Source of the DNA: Candidatus Nitrosoglobus terrae
Lineage (GTDB): Bacteria > Pseudomonadota > Gammaproteobacteria > Nitrosococcales > Nitrosococcaceae
NCBI RefSeq assembly: GCF_002356115.1
Contig: NZ_AP014836.1
Span: 1,251,001 to 1,315,000 of the forward strand
Direction: 5' to 3'
DNA: 64,000 nt
Position numbers and translations under genes: made by a program. Positions 28,449-37,803 of this stretch are shown here, in pieces. The notes under the pieces are model-generated. The model was given only the letters and a program-made list of their open reading frames with translations, was not told where the DNA came from and made no database searches. Each line of letters begins with the position of its first letter. The first letter of the stretch is position 1.

Positions 28449-29555
28449 TTAATAAATAACTACAGAACGTATCGACTCACCGGCTTTCATCAGCCGAAAT
28501 CCTTCATTGATATCTTCTAATTTCAAGGTATGGGTAATGAGCGAATCGATATTAATCTTTCCTTCCATATACCAATCGACAATCTTAGGCACATCAGTAC
28601 GGCCTCGGGCACCACCAAAGGCCGATCCTTCCCATTTTCGGCCAGTGACTAACTGGAAAGGACGAGTACTAATTTCAGCACCAGCTTCTGCAACCCCAAT
28701 AATAATGCTACGCCCCCAGCCTTTGTGGGTGCACTCTAATGCTTGGCGCATGACTTTAGTGTTACCTGTACATTCAAAGCTATAGTCAACACCTCCATCT
28801 GTAAGCTGCACAATCGCATCTACAACATTTTCAACCTCACTTGCATTAATAAAATCTGTTATGCCAAATTGGCGAGCCATCGCTTCGCGGCTGGGGTTGA
28901 TATCAATACCTATAATTTTATCAGCCCCTACCATTTTCGCGCCCTGAATGACATTTAAGCCAATGCCTCCTAAACCAAATACAGCCACATTAGCGCCTGC
29001 TTCTACTTTAGCGGTAAATAATACAGCGCCAATACCGGTAGTAACCCCACAACCGATATAGCAAACCTTATCAAAAGGGGCATCTTCACGGATTTTTGCA
29101 AGGGCGATCTCCGGCACCACGATATAATTGGAAAAGGTAGAGGTACCCATATAGTGCAATAAAGGCTTATTACTCAATGAAAAACGTGAAGTACCATCAG
29201 GCATCAGCCCACGTCCTTGAGTACTACGAATAGCTTGGCAGAGATTAGTTTTTTGAGATAAACAGAATTTGCATTCACGACACTCAGGCGTATAAAGCGG
29301 AATGACATGATCACCTTTACGTAACGATTTAACCCCAGATCCAATATCAACCACTATACCTGCACCTTCATGACCAAGGATAGCAGGAAATAAGCCCTCT
29401 GGGTCAGCGCCTGATAGGGTGTAATAATCAGTATGGCAGATTCCTGTTGCTTTAATCTCAACTAAGACCTCACCTGCCTTAGGGCCAGTAAGATCAATAT
29501 TTTCGATTGTAAGCAATTGATCAGATTCCCAAGCCACAGCAGCGCGTGTTTTCAT
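28449..29555 (-). CDS. frmA: S-(hydroxymethyl)glutathione dehydrogenase (class III alcohol dehydrogenase)
   Basis: A 368-residue zinc alcohol dehydrogenase of class III, oxidising S-hydroxymethylglutathione with NAD to S-formylglutathione. It may also reduce S-nitrosoglutathione, relevant where NO is formed. Catalytic zinc ligands appear in GICHTDYY and GHEGAG; the structural zinc set is CRECKFC with a further Cys in KTNLC. The nucleotide motif is VFGLGGIGLNVI. The length is typical, and it precedes fghA. A ribosome site AAGGAGG sits before the ATG. Confidence 0.95.
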   Translation of the reverse strand: MKTRAAVAWESDQLLTIENIDLTGPKAGEVLVEIKATGICHTDYYTLSGADPEGLFPAILGHEGAGIVVDIGSGVKSLRKGDHVIPLYTPECRECKFCLSQKTNLCQAIRSTQGRGLMPDGTSRFSLSNKPLLHYMGTSTFSNYIVVPEIALAKIREDAPFDKVCYIGCGVTTGIGAVLFTAKVEAGANVAVFGLGGIGLNVIQGAKMVGADKIIGIDINPSREAMARQFGITDFINASEVENVVDAIVQLTDGGVDYSFECTGNTKVMRQALECTHKGWGRSIIIGVAEAGAEISTRPFQLVTGRKWEGSAFGGARGRTDVPKIVDWYMEGKINIDSLITHTLKLEDINEGFRLMKAGESIRSVVIY

Positions 29556-30117
29556 GTCAAATAACCTCCTTCTATAGAATATGAATCCACAGTAGCAAAC
29601 TCAAATTCTAATCATTTAATAATCCGTCAAAATAATTAATAATCTATCATTCCCAATGTAATATTAGATCGAAACAATAGATCAATGAATGTGCTTAAGA
29701 AGGAGCGCAAGGGTGTGCGACAGCCCCCTAGCGGGATTACGTATTTACTTCAGCATCGAGCGCAAGGGCACAATAAAACATATTGACTACGGTGTTTTTC
29801 TATTATGGAATAGACTTTCCATCTAAGACTACCGCGAGGAGCGCGGAAAGTAAAAGCCTGTGGAGAAGCGCAGACACCTAAAAATAACTTGGTATCAAGT
29901 GAAGACAAAGGCTTCGATGAGGCGAGAAAAACGCAGTGAACAACTGGGTAGGATATTCGGTCGGCGAATGCAAATAAGCTGATAATTGCGGCACATAATC
30001 AGTTAACTCCAAACAAACAAATTACCCAGCGGCCGAAATTATATAACCGCTGGATAATTAGCTTAATATTAGTTAAATTACTGCTCTCATATTGTTTAAA
30101 AACCCTTAGGCAGCCAC
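29556..30117. other. Intergenic stretch with structured, GC-rich core
   Basis: This 562-base gap has no credible gene. About 29690-30010 is richer in G and purines than the flanks and carries two exact copies of GAGCGCAAGGG (29703-29713 and 29758-29768). Its style (GTGTGCGAC near the start, GGCGAGAAAAACGCAGTGAAC later) resembles structured RNA such as a group II intron 5' half, but no reverse transcriptase or domain V was found. The end (from 30021) belongs to the duplicated kelch block. Confidence 0.35.
30020..30059 (-). terminator. Hairpin downstream of first kelch gene
   Basis: AATTACCCAGCGG (30020-30032) pairs with CCGCTGGATAATT (30047-30059), 12 of 13 positions, around 14 bases. It lies about 60 bases past the kelch stop; in the gene direction a T-rich but interrupted tract follows. 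It is copied exactly at 55925-55963 after the second kelch gene. Termination is likely but not certain. Confidence 0.55.
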
Positions 30118-32259
30118 CTAATTATTCGGTATATTTTCCCCCGTACCCTCAAACTGTCTTAAATCCACCAGCCCAATATGAGTCATCGGATGTAAATAAT
30201 CACAACCGGCATCCCCCACACAGCCAAAGAGCACCATCCAACCCGAGCTATGCCAAGTCATGGTGTTACCTTTAATCTTATCGGTTAACGTCGTCGCGGG
30301 ATCATCCCACACCACCTTTTGGTAAGTATCTTTAGCGGCATCATAGACGTACACTGAAGAGGGATACGTAAACTGGTTTATCTTGCCTGATACGCCATTA
30401 TTCATCTGCTTATACATGGCTATCTTATCGCCTAAGGCCGCCATGTACACTCTTCCCCAATCATCCCCATTCCCATCGCGCAAGTCATCAGGCAGCAATC
30501 CCATTTCCTCAAAGGTATGGGTATCAATATTCCAGCGCCATAAACTATAGACATCTCCAAAGCCTTTCATGATGCTGCTGGCCTCATTGGTAATATAGAT
30601 ATAGCGGCCTACCTGCGCTACCGTGCCATCGGCAAACAAGCCAAAGGTATGGGGATAGGTGGCCCATGTTTGGGTATCGGGGTCAAAGTAGTAGGCGCTA
30701 CGGTCATCTAGGAAAATCAGTTTATCCGTTTGAGCATCATAAATCCCATGGGCAGAGGGTCTTGGTCGAGCTTGCATGGTCTTCATCGGCTCTGCCGGTA
30801 AGCCTTCCGGCTGTACCCATTGACGGCTGATAAAGTCAAAGTAAGAGAGAATACCAAAGCCCCCCCCTTGATTACAGGTGTCATTGTAGGGATACCAAAT
30901 CCCAGGCCCTAGCCACATCCGTTGTCGTTTCGTATCCCATAGCTGGCCCACTTCATCGGGATGCCTAGGATAGTTGCCCGTCGAGTTACCACAGTAATGG
31001 GCTTCTATTTTCCAAGTGTTCGCAAGGACATCATAGCTGTGTAAATCTTGTCGGCCATCTTGGGCAACGACGCTATCTCCAAAAGGAAACGGGGTATAAT
31101 CTCCTCCACCCCAGTCACCGGCCACCACATACAGCTTGCCATCTCCCAGTTCTGTTAAGCGCATATGCTTAGCGGCTCCATAGGGGCTTAGGCTGCTTTT
31201 TAACGGCGGTAGCGCTTGCGGGACGGCAGTCACTTTAATCTCTCCAGAAATAATCTGGGCCGGTGCACCAGAGGAACTTGGGGGGGGAGTTACCGGCGGA
31301 CTTACCGGCGGAGTCACAGGGGGCGGGGGAGGATCTGGATTTACCGGCGGTGAGGTAGGCGGTACAGAACCACTACTGCCCCCCGATACATTACCAGCCA
31401 ACTGTAAGCACCAAGTATTACTACTACTATAGCCTCCAGAGATAATATTTCCATTGCTATCAAAATAGGCCCCCCCCCGATAACAGTGCTTCTCTGTCGT
31501 CGGATCATAGGCCCCAAACGGCATCCGTACCGCCGGCATATTGGCTTGGGCGGTAATGTCTACCCAAGCAGGCCCCTGGTTATGAATATTCCAAGTAAAC
31601 ACACTATTGGTGCCCGTCCAGTTGGCATTGGATCCCAGTGTGGTAGGATTGCCCCCATAGACAACAATGTCTCCTGTGCCTTGATCATAGGTGACTTGGG
31701 GATAGGAACGGCTAACCGGTAGATTAGGAAGACTCACATCCCATTGCCGGGTTACTAAATTAAATCTTCTAAACTTTTTGCTATCAACCAATACGCCTCC
31801 CTCATTACACACCCCGCCCACAATGTACACCCACTGTCCCGCCGCTACCGCGCTATTACGCATGTTTTCACAGGCATCGGTGTTGGCCACTCCATTTACA
31901 GGCTCCAAGCTATAAGTTCCATCAGACTGGGGATGAATCAGCGTAATAAATTTACTCGGGCTACCGTTGAACGCTCCACCATAGACAAAGCCCATGTTTT
32001 GATCTTCACTCCAGACCATCGCTGGATTAAAGGCAGACCAGTTAAATCCGGCAGGCGCTTTAAACAACCCGCCCATCACCGTATTAATATCAACCCACTG
32101 GAGGCTAGCGTAATCAAAGAAACCATTCTGGTTAGGTTTGCCATTTAAATAAGCGCCTCCCAAAATCACCAGCCCTCTACCAGGGATACTTAGACTTAAG
32201 TGGTTGTCTCGATCGTTAATTCCATTTCCCGTTATCGCAAAGGTGGGCCCTGAACCTTC
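30021..32259. repeat. Long direct repeat, copy A (kelch gene and trailer)
   Basis: This block recurs at 55925-58421 in the same orientation, nearly base for base. Copy B differs mainly by a 258-base insertion in the linker and by GTAA versus GAGA near the 3' end of the gene (30186 / 56090 region, Leu versus Ser). Identity starts sharply at ATTACCC and stops sharply at CTGAACCTTC. Beyond that point inside the gene the two copies diverge strongly. Confidence 0.92.
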
Positions 32260-32514
32260 GTTATCTTGTTGTAGATAAGTAAAGGTATCGGTAGCTGAAT
32301 CAAAGCAGCGAACAGAATTATTTGGATCTCCTGAGGTGGCGTTACCAAATAAGAAAATAATACAGTTACGGCCATCGCCTACCTTAGCATAAGCCCCTGA
32401 GGTCCATCCCGCTGTATAATTCGACGGATCATGATACGGGCCTGTACTTATTGGATCAGCGTAAGCAGGGCTTATTGCTAACCCAATTGAAATAAATAGT
32501 AATTTCTTCAGCAT
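30118..32514 (-). CDS. Secreted two-domain kelch/beta-propeller protein (copy 1)
   Basis: A 798-residue exported protein. The signal peptide is MLKKLLFISIGLAISPAYA. Two kelch or galactose-oxidase-like propeller domains (about 25-375 and 430-795) are joined by a Pro/Ser/Gly linker (PPVNPDPPPPPVTPPVSPP). Repeats such as YDQGTGDIVVYGG and YDAQTDKLIFLDD show the propeller pattern. No PEP-CTERM, LPXTG or other anchor is seen. Nearly the whole gene and its trailer are duplicated at 56022-58736; only the first 85 or so codons differ. Binding or modifying a surface polysaccharide is a guess. The coding strand holds runs of 8-9 G or C. Confidence 0.78.
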   Translation of the reverse strand: MLKKLLFISIGLAISPAYADPISTGPYHDPSNYTAGWTSGAYAKVGDGRNCIIFLFGNATSGDPNNSVRCFDSATDTFTYLQQDNEGSGPTFAITGNGINDRDNHLSLSIPGRGLVILGGAYLNGKPNQNGFFDYASLQWVDINTVMGGLFKAPAGFNWSAFNPAMVWSEDQNMGFVYGGAFNGSPSKFITLIHPQSDGTYSLEPVNGVANTDACENMRNSAVAAGQWVYIVGGVCNEGGVLVDSKKFRRFNLVTRQWDVSLPNLPVSRSYPQVTYDQGTGDIVVYGGNPTTLGSNANWTGTNSVFTWNIHNQGPAWVDITAQANMPAVRMPFGAYDPTTEKHCYRGGAYFDSNGNIISGGYSSSNTWCLQLAGNVSGGSSGSVPPTSPPVNPDPPPPPVTPPVSPPVTPPPSSSGAPAQIISGEIKVTAVPQALPPLKSSLSPYGAAKHMRLTELGDGKLYVVAGDWGGGDYTPFPFGDSVVAQDGRQDLHSYDVLANTWKIEAHYCGNSTGNYPRHPDEVGQLWDTKRQRMWLGPGIWYPYNDTCNQGGGFGILSYFDFISRQWVQPEGLPAEPMKTMQARPRPSAHGIYDAQTDKLIFLDDRSAYYFDPDTQTWATYPHTFGLFADGTVAQVGRYIYITNEASSIMKGFGDVYSLWRWNIDTHTFEEMGLLPDDLRDGNGDDWGRVYMAALGDKIAMYKQMNNGVSGKINQFTYPSSVYVYDAAKDTYQKVVWDDPATTLTDKIKGNTMTWHSSGWMVLFGCVGDAGCDYLHPMTHIGLVDLRQFEGTGENIPNN

Positions 32515-32993
32515 AACTTATTAACCTCAACATCATTAATTAGGGGTTATCTGTTAGCCGTTCTTCTAAAGTTTTCTTAAAACAAAGAAATAACTTGAAT
32601 GAATGCAGCTACATGAATGTAGCGGGCATAAAATAAGTAGATTTAGGATATTTTATGAGACGGAGTGCACAAAACTCACTATTTATAGCGAAGTGCTATA
32701 AATATTTCTTAGATCTTATGTTGTCATCTCTTAATTTTTATTTAATTTCTAATAGGCATTCATCCTGCTCTTTTATCTACCTTACAAAAAATAAAACACT
32801 AGCGTATATTTATTGCTATAAAAAAATACTAAAAACCCCCTCTATTGTTGATCTTATATAAATTCAATTAGTTTACTTAAAAAACATTAATAAACGTTAT
32901 CCCACTAGGTTTTCTATAAGAGACTACTAGTTAGTTTTAACGTCCTTACTTTATTTAACCGTACGATAAAAATTATTGCCCCTAAGGCTTTAT
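32515..32993. other. Intergenic stretch, no gene seen
   Basis: This 479-base AT-rich gap lies between divergent genes and should hold the promoters of the kelch gene and the P-loop/metA pair. A small perfect hairpin GCTACA/TGTAGC lies at 32608-32623. A 68-codon frame at 32655-32861 has no ribosome site and an unconvincing composition. Confidence 0.5.
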
Positions 32994-33839
32994 ATGAAAT
33001 TTAGTATTAAAGAATTTAGAGACTGGGAAAATAAATGCATTACTCTTTTAGGCATGTCAGGCGTGGGTAAGACACGCCTAGCCTATATGCTACGCAAACA
33101 TAATTGGTTTCATTATTCTGGAGACTACCGTATTGGTACTCGTTACTTAGATGAGTCTATCCTTGATAACATCAAGCAGCAGACCATGCAAATTCCTTTC
33201 TTACGGGACATGCTACGGTCGGATTCAATTTATATCCGCAATAACATTACGTTCAATAACTTAAAGCCAGTATCTAGTTTTTTAGGTAAACTGGGAAATC
33301 CAGAGCAAGGAGGATTAGGATTAAAAGAATTTAAGCGCCGTCAAGAATTACATCGACAAGCAGAAATTGCAGCGATGAAAGATATACCTGCGTTTATTTA
33401 TAAAGCACAAAAAATCTATGGCTACCCCCATTTCGTTAATGATGCCGGTGGAAGCATTTCTGAGTTAGATGATCCAGATGTACTGAATATGCTGGCGCAG
33501 CATACTTTGATCCTTTATCTGAAAGCTACTGAAAAAGATGAACAAGAGCTGATTCGGAGGGCAGAAGAAGATCCTAAACCATTATATTACCGTGAAGATT
33601 TTTTGGATGAGCAGCTTGCACTTTATAGTCAGGAGAAAAAGCTGCCCTATATTGCTTTAATCGATCCTGATGAGTTTGTCCGCTGGGTATTTCCTCGACT
33701 CTTCTATTCTCGCCTGCCACGTTATCAAACCATTGCTGATAAGAACGGGTATATTATTACCACCGATGAGCTTAGGCAGGTAAAAAATGAGGCTGATTTT
33801 CTTCATTTGCTAGAATCAGCTATAGATAGACAGTCCTAG
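32994..33839 (+). CDS. P-loop ATPase/kinase-like protein upstream of metA
   Basis: A 281-residue protein with Walker A GMSGVGKTRLAYML close to the N-terminus, then FHYSGDYRIGTRYLDE and ending in a helical segment. It is soluble, without a signal peptide. The ATG at 32994 has AAGG about 7 bases upstream and is preferred over an in-frame TTG at 32976. It precedes metA by 26 bases in the same direction, so a link to methionine synthesis or its control is possible. The family looks like a conserved proteobacterial ATPase without an assigned role. Confidence 0.7.
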   Translation: MKFSIKEFRDWENKCITLLGMSGVGKTRLAYMLRKHNWFHYSGDYRIGTRYLDESILDNIKQQTMQIPFLRDMLRSDSIYIRNNITFNNLKPVSSFLGKLGNPEQGGLGLKEFKRRQELHRQAEIAAMKDIPAFIYKAQKIYGYPHFVNDAGGSISELDDPDVLNMLAQHTLILYLKATEKDEQELIRRAEEDPKPLYYREDFLDEQLALYSQEKKLPYIALIDPDEFVRWVFPRLFYSRLPRYQTIADKNGYIITTDELRQVKNEADFLHLLESAIDRQS

Positions 33840-33865
33840 TAACACATTACATCATATAACAACCC

Positions 33866-34936
33866 ATGCCTTTAGTTGCCAATTCTGATTTGCCTACCTT
33901 TGAACGGCTAAAACAAGAAGGTGAAGTCATCATCCCTAAGGATGTGGCGGTACATCAAGATATTCGAGAAATGCATATTGGGTTACTTAATATGATGCCT
34001 GATGCAGCACTTGCAGCAACTGAACGGCAGTTTTTCCGGCTGATCGGTGAAAGTAATCAAATCGCTCAGTTTTACCTCCACCCATTCACACTTAAGAAAA
34101 TTAAACGCGGTCCGGAAGCTATTGCCTATATAGAGCAGTACTATCAGTCCTTTGAGCAAATTCAAGCTGAAGGATTAGATGCGCTTATTATTACTGGAGC
34201 TAATATAACTCAGCCTTATCTCTCCTTAGAGCCTTTTTGGGAACCGCTGATTAAAGTAATTGATTGGGCTTATGAAAATGTGACCTCCACCCTTTGCTCT
34301 TGCCTTGCTACCCATGCTGCCCTTGAATTTCGCTATGGTCAGCAACGCCGGCAATTATCCACTAAACGCTGGGGCGTTTATTCCCATCGAGTACTAGATC
34401 GATCTCACCCTTTAGTAAGAGGGGTAAACACGCGCTTTGATGTACCCCACTCGCGTTTCAATGAGATTAGCCATGAGCAGTTTAAAGCAGCAGGTGTTCA
34501 TGTTTTAGCAGAAAGCACAAAAGGCGGCGTTCATCTGGCTGTGAGCGAAGATTTATTTCGTATTGTATTTCTTCAAGGACACCCTGAATACGATAGCATT
34601 AGTCTATTGAAAGAATATAAGCGAGAAGTTTTACGTTTTGCGTATAAGCAACGAAACGATTATCCTCCTTTCCCTGACAACTATTTTACTCTGAAGACTC
34701 AAGCTATACTGGAAGAATACAAAGATCAAATTATCCATGCTCAAAGCAAAGGCTGTCCAATCCCTGAATTGCCTGAGTCGCTGATTATAGGTTACTTAGA
34801 TAATACTTGGCACGATACCGCTGAGTCCATACTGAACAACTGGATTGGTAACGTCTATCAAATTACCAATAATGATCGTCGACTGCCCTTTATGGAAGAT
34901 ATTGATCCAAATAACCCGCTAGGGCTCCGGTATTAA
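33866..34936 (+). CDS. metA: Homoserine O-acyltransferase (MetA/HTS family)
   Basis: A 356-residue homoserine O-acyltransferase of the glutamine-amidotransferase-like MetA fold, which activates homoserine for methionine synthesis. Catalytic residues by comparison with E. coli MetA are Cys146 in STLCSCLATHAAL, His239 and Glu241 in LQGHPEYD. The protein is longer than E. coli MetA (309), with an extended C-terminus. The residue equivalent to position 111, where Gly or Glu distinguishes succinyl from acetyl use, is Thr115 in TGANITQP, so the acyl donor cannot be read. It follows the P-loop gene. Confidence 0.88.
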   Translation: MPLVANSDLPTFERLKQEGEVIIPKDVAVHQDIREMHIGLLNMMPDAALAATERQFFRLIGESNQIAQFYLHPFTLKKIKRGPEAIAYIEQYYQSFEQIQAEGLDALIITGANITQPYLSLEPFWEPLIKVIDWAYENVTSTLCSCLATHAALEFRYGQQRRQLSTKRWGVYSHRVLDRSHPLVRGVNTRFDVPHSRFNEISHEQFKAAGVHVLAESTKGGVHLAVSEDLFRIVFLQGHPEYDSISLLKEYKREVLRFAYKQRNDYPPFPDNYFTLKTQAILEEYKDQIIHAQSKGCPIPELPESLIIGYLDNTWHDTAESILNNWIGNVYQITNNDRRLPFMEDIDPNNPLGLRY

Positions 34937-34981
34937 CTCCACTAACACATTACTGCTGTTATCTAAAAATTACCTACTATA

Positions 34982-35773
34982 TTATTTATTACTATTATTA
35001 CCTTTATTCCACCCCGCTCTCATACCTACTCCTAATGGATGCCACTCATGGGTAAGCCGTATAGCCTCTGCAACCTGCGATTTATCCATATTTTCAGCAA
35101 GAATATCCCTCGTATGAGCAGCCCCCTTATCCCCCCGCTCTGCCGCAAGATTAAACCATAAGTAAGCTTGGACATAATTTTTTGCTATCCCATCCCCTTC
35201 GCTATATATTTCTCCAAGTCTATTTTGTGCTTTTAAAATCCCCTGGTTAGCTGCCTTAAGATACCATTTAATAGCTTCTTTTCGATCCTCAGAAACCCCA
35301 TAATCATCATTATCATAGAAAAAACCAAGATTAAATTGAGCTTCGGGATCCCCGTCCTCTGCTGCTTTTTTAAACCAATTAATTGCTATCTTATAATCTT
35401 GTGGCACCCCCTTTCCTTGATGATACATCACCCCTAAATTAAACTCAGCATCCACACCAAATTGCTTACTAAACTTATCAAACCATCTCTTAGCCTCTGT
35501 TGGATCTCGGGGTAAACCGTACCCATTAGCATACATAAGCCCTACGTAGTACTCAGCAGTCATATTTCCCTCTTCAGCAAGAGGCATGAACTCCTTAAAA
35601 GCTACGTCATAATCTTGATCCCTATAAGCTTTTTTTCCCGATTCTATATCGGCTTGAGCTACTTGCAATAAACTTAAGCTTAGTATAGCTACTATATATT
35701 TCCATATACCTACTATATTCAGCCAATAAACCCTAGAGCCTTGTTTCATCAAAGGATTAACCTCTTTACTCAT
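34982..35773 (-). CDS. Secreted Sel1-repeat protein
   Basis: A 263-residue exported protein. The signal peptide (YIVAILSLSLLQVAQA) follows a long N-region; the ATG at 35749 (MKQGSRVYW) is a credible alternative start because GAGG precedes it. At least five Sel1/TPR-like repeats follow, for example AEYYVGLMYANGYGLPRDPT and AEFNLGVMYHQGKGVPQDYK. Such alpha-solenoids scaffold protein complexes in the periplasm. The last 20 residues are basic. It is convergent with metA. Confidence 0.8.
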   Translation of the reverse strand: MSKEVNPLMKQGSRVYWLNIVGIWKYIVAILSLSLLQVAQADIESGKKAYRDQDYDVAFKEFMPLAEEGNMTAEYYVGLMYANGYGLPRDPTEAKRWFDKFSKQFGVDAEFNLGVMYHQGKGVPQDYKIAINWFKKAAEDGDPEAQFNLGFFYDNDDYGVSEDRKEAIKWYLKAANQGILKAQNRLGEIYSEGDGIAKNYVQAYLWFNLAAERGDKGAAHTRDILAENMDKSQVAEAIRLTHEWHPLGVGMRAGWNKGNNSNK

Positions 35774-36151
35774 ATCATTTATTTATCAATTTACTATAAG
35801 CTATATTTCTGTAATCTTCTATCAGTTTCTCATAAACATCAGCCAGGTCGGTTATAAAGTATTTAATTTAACTATTTATCCCTCAACGAGGGCTCATTAT
35901 ATAAGGTGATTATAAATAAATAACAAACAATAACAGTCTACTAATTTAGTGTTGAATTTAGATTCAAGCACAACTTATTAATAACTCTAAATGCTATAAC
36001 AACATACTCCCTAATTTAATAAAAATTAGGTACATTTATTATCTCTTCTTTTCATAATCCTAAAGAAGAGCTTGGAGTTTGCACCAAAGCTTCAAAATTT
36101 CTATTAGCGGCCGAAAACTACTTAAAATACTAAGGAGAAATCTAAGAAAGT
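35774..36151. other. Intergenic stretch, no gene seen
   Basis: This 378-base AT-rich gap lies between two divergent genes. Apart from AAGGAG about 15 bases before the next ATG, I see no gene, repeat or clear promoter in it. Confidence 0.5.
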
Positions 36152-36571
36152 ATGAAAAAAGAAACACTCTGGTATGGTTATCTGAATGCAGGCCAGAAGA
36201 GTACCCCTATTCTGCTCGACCATGAGCTTCCCACAAACAGTAATGAAACAATCTACTTGTTTAATCTTATGCGGGGAGAAATTCTAGAATATCAACGTCA
36301 AGTGGTTGAAGCAAAGCTACAAGAGCTAAATGTTGATGGGCAAACAGAGATTATTAACCAGCTTAAAGAAGCCTATACAAAAGCTCGGCGTAATTTTAAA
36401 CCACGGGGAACACATGGGCCACAATCATCCGACGGCCATGATCCATTGAGTAAAAATGAATCAACGGGAAAAACGCTAGAAGATCTGACTGGGTTTATAG
36501 AGACAGATGATGATGGAGGGTTTATTGAAGAAGAAGATGAGGAGGAGGATTGGTTTGATAAAAGCTCATAA
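36152..36571 (+). CDS. Acidic hypothetical protein
   Basis: A 139-residue cytoplasmic protein. The N-terminal 75 residues contain a helical segment (EILEYQRQVVEAKLQELNVD); the C-terminus is very acidic (ETDDDGGFIEEEDEEEDWFD). No family is recognised, and nothing in its neighbourhood suggests a role. The clean start with AAGGAG upstream, and the even codon use, support a real gene. Confidence 0.55.
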   Translation: MKKETLWYGYLNAGQKSTPILLDHELPTNSNETIYLFNLMRGEILEYQRQVVEAKLQELNVDGQTEIINQLKEAYTKARRNFKPRGTHGPQSSDGHDPLSKNESTGKTLEDLTGFIETDDDGGFIEEEDEEEDWFDKSS

Positions 36572-36601
36572 CCACCTATAGTAACTAATTTTCGTTTTAA
36601 G

Positions 36602-36659
36602 TTAAGGCGTTGTTATGGTTTTTTATAAAATTGTAAATATAAACTAAAGCGACGCCTTA
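36602..36659. other. Intergenic inverted repeat
   Basis: TAAGGCGTTG (36603-36612) pairs with CGACGCCTTA (36650-36659), with one G-T pair, around a 37-base interior containing a T6-A4 tract. It lies just after the acidic protein gene and may be a transcription end or a small mobile repeat. Confidence 0.35.
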
Positions 36660-36800
36660 GTTATCCTATATTTTGTAACACCATGTCTTAGGTATTACCT
36701 AGAATAATAGAGTAAAAGTATATGATAAATAGGGTCACCTTGAAGATATAGATTGATGACCCAAAGTACAGTATAGCTTAAATAATACAGGCTAGATAAC

Positions 36801-37022
36801 TTAGAACGAAGAATATCCTAACATGATTGCAACTAGATAAACCCCGCTTACTACCGCTAAAGATCCCCCCGTAACAATGGCCCAAAGTATATGAACCCGC
36901 TTCCCCACAATACAGACGATAATACCTGCTATGAGGGCAAAGAGCGCTGTTGCAGCTAATATTCCCTCGTCAGCTACTGGAGCTCCTACTCCACCTGTTA
37001 TAACATCTTCTTTATAACGCAT
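36801..37022 (-). CDS. Small two-helix membrane protein
   Basis: A 73-residue protein with two membrane helices (LAATALFALIAGIIVCIVG and IVTGGSLAVVSGVYLVAIML) joined by a basic loop KRVH. A strong GGAGG lies 5 bases before the ATG, which supports translation. The function is unknown; it stands alone. Confidence 0.6.
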   Translation of the reverse strand: MRYKEDVITGGVGAPVADEGILAATALFALIAGIIVCIVGKRVHILWAIVTGGSLAVVSGVYLVAIMLGYSSF

Positions 37023-37622
37023 GCGCCCTCCTTCATTTTTCTTAAAATATACTTATTAAATAATTCTCTATTTAATTATAGTCAGCCTAGAGCTATTATG
37101 CCATGACAATCTTAGAGTAATAGATAATTAACCATGGTCGAGCTTTATCTAATTCAATTTCCTTAACAGAGTATAAGGATAAATCCTTCCTTAATCGCTA
37201 GCAGTGCTCCCAAATACCTCCTAGGATGGCCAACTCACTTATCCAAGTATCCGTAGGCTGTTGATACAGAAATAACACAGTATCAGCAACATTTCACCAT
37301 ATATTTTCAAGAATTTTCATATTAAGCCCATCATTTTCCTAAATTTTAAGCTACTACTGTAATATATATTTATCGTGCTCAAGCGCTTTATCGAATAATG
37401 ATAATCTTTATTTAACCTATTCTGGGTATTAAAAAAACCAGATGAAAAACCTATAGTGCTATTTTTATAAAAAGAGTATTATATTAAATTGGATTTATTA
37501 AAATACCACAATGGTCATTGTTCTATATCCTTCCTAACAAACGTAGCCTTACTATTATTTAGCAAGGTATTTTCTTTTTTAAAGTACTCAGCTAATAATA
37601 AAGATTTAATAAGGATCTTGCC
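37023..37622. other. Intergenic stretch, no gene seen
   Basis: About 600 bases of AT-rich DNA with stops in all frames. It must include the promoters for the small membrane protein (leftwards) and for the DUF1523-like fragment (rightwards). I see no repeat, RNA or clear promoter. Confidence 0.5.
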
Positions 37623-37754
37623 GTGAAAGCACTCAGAACAATCGTTATTATTGCGGCACTAGCTGTAGTTATTATACTTAGTTATCAATGGCCTAGACCT
37701 AGTATTTTTAAAGAAATTGAACATATTATTTTTAGAATAACCCCATTGTGTTGA
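37623..37754 (+). pseudogene. 5' fragment duplicate of the DUF1523-like gene
   Basis: A GTG start with AAGGATC upstream opens a 43-codon frame whose first 37 codons match the start of the next gene: VKALRTIVIIAALAVVII, then SYQWPRPSIFKEI. It then runs into unrelated sequence and stops. This is a partial tandem duplicate, too short to be functional, though it could still make a small membrane peptide. Confidence 0.65.
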
Positions 37755-37803
37755 GCGTATTATTTTCAAAATATTGAAAATTTAAACGGAGTAAATAGAA
37801 TTA

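Noticed and set aside
30118-32514. PEP-CTERM sorting signal on the kelch protein
   Set aside because: The C-terminus ends in a polar stretch with no PEP motif, membrane helix or basic tail.
32655-32861. 68-codon plus-strand frame between the kelch gene and metA operon
   Set aside because: No ribosome site, Lys/Tyr/Ile/Cys-rich composition typical of AT-rich chance frames, and no family features.
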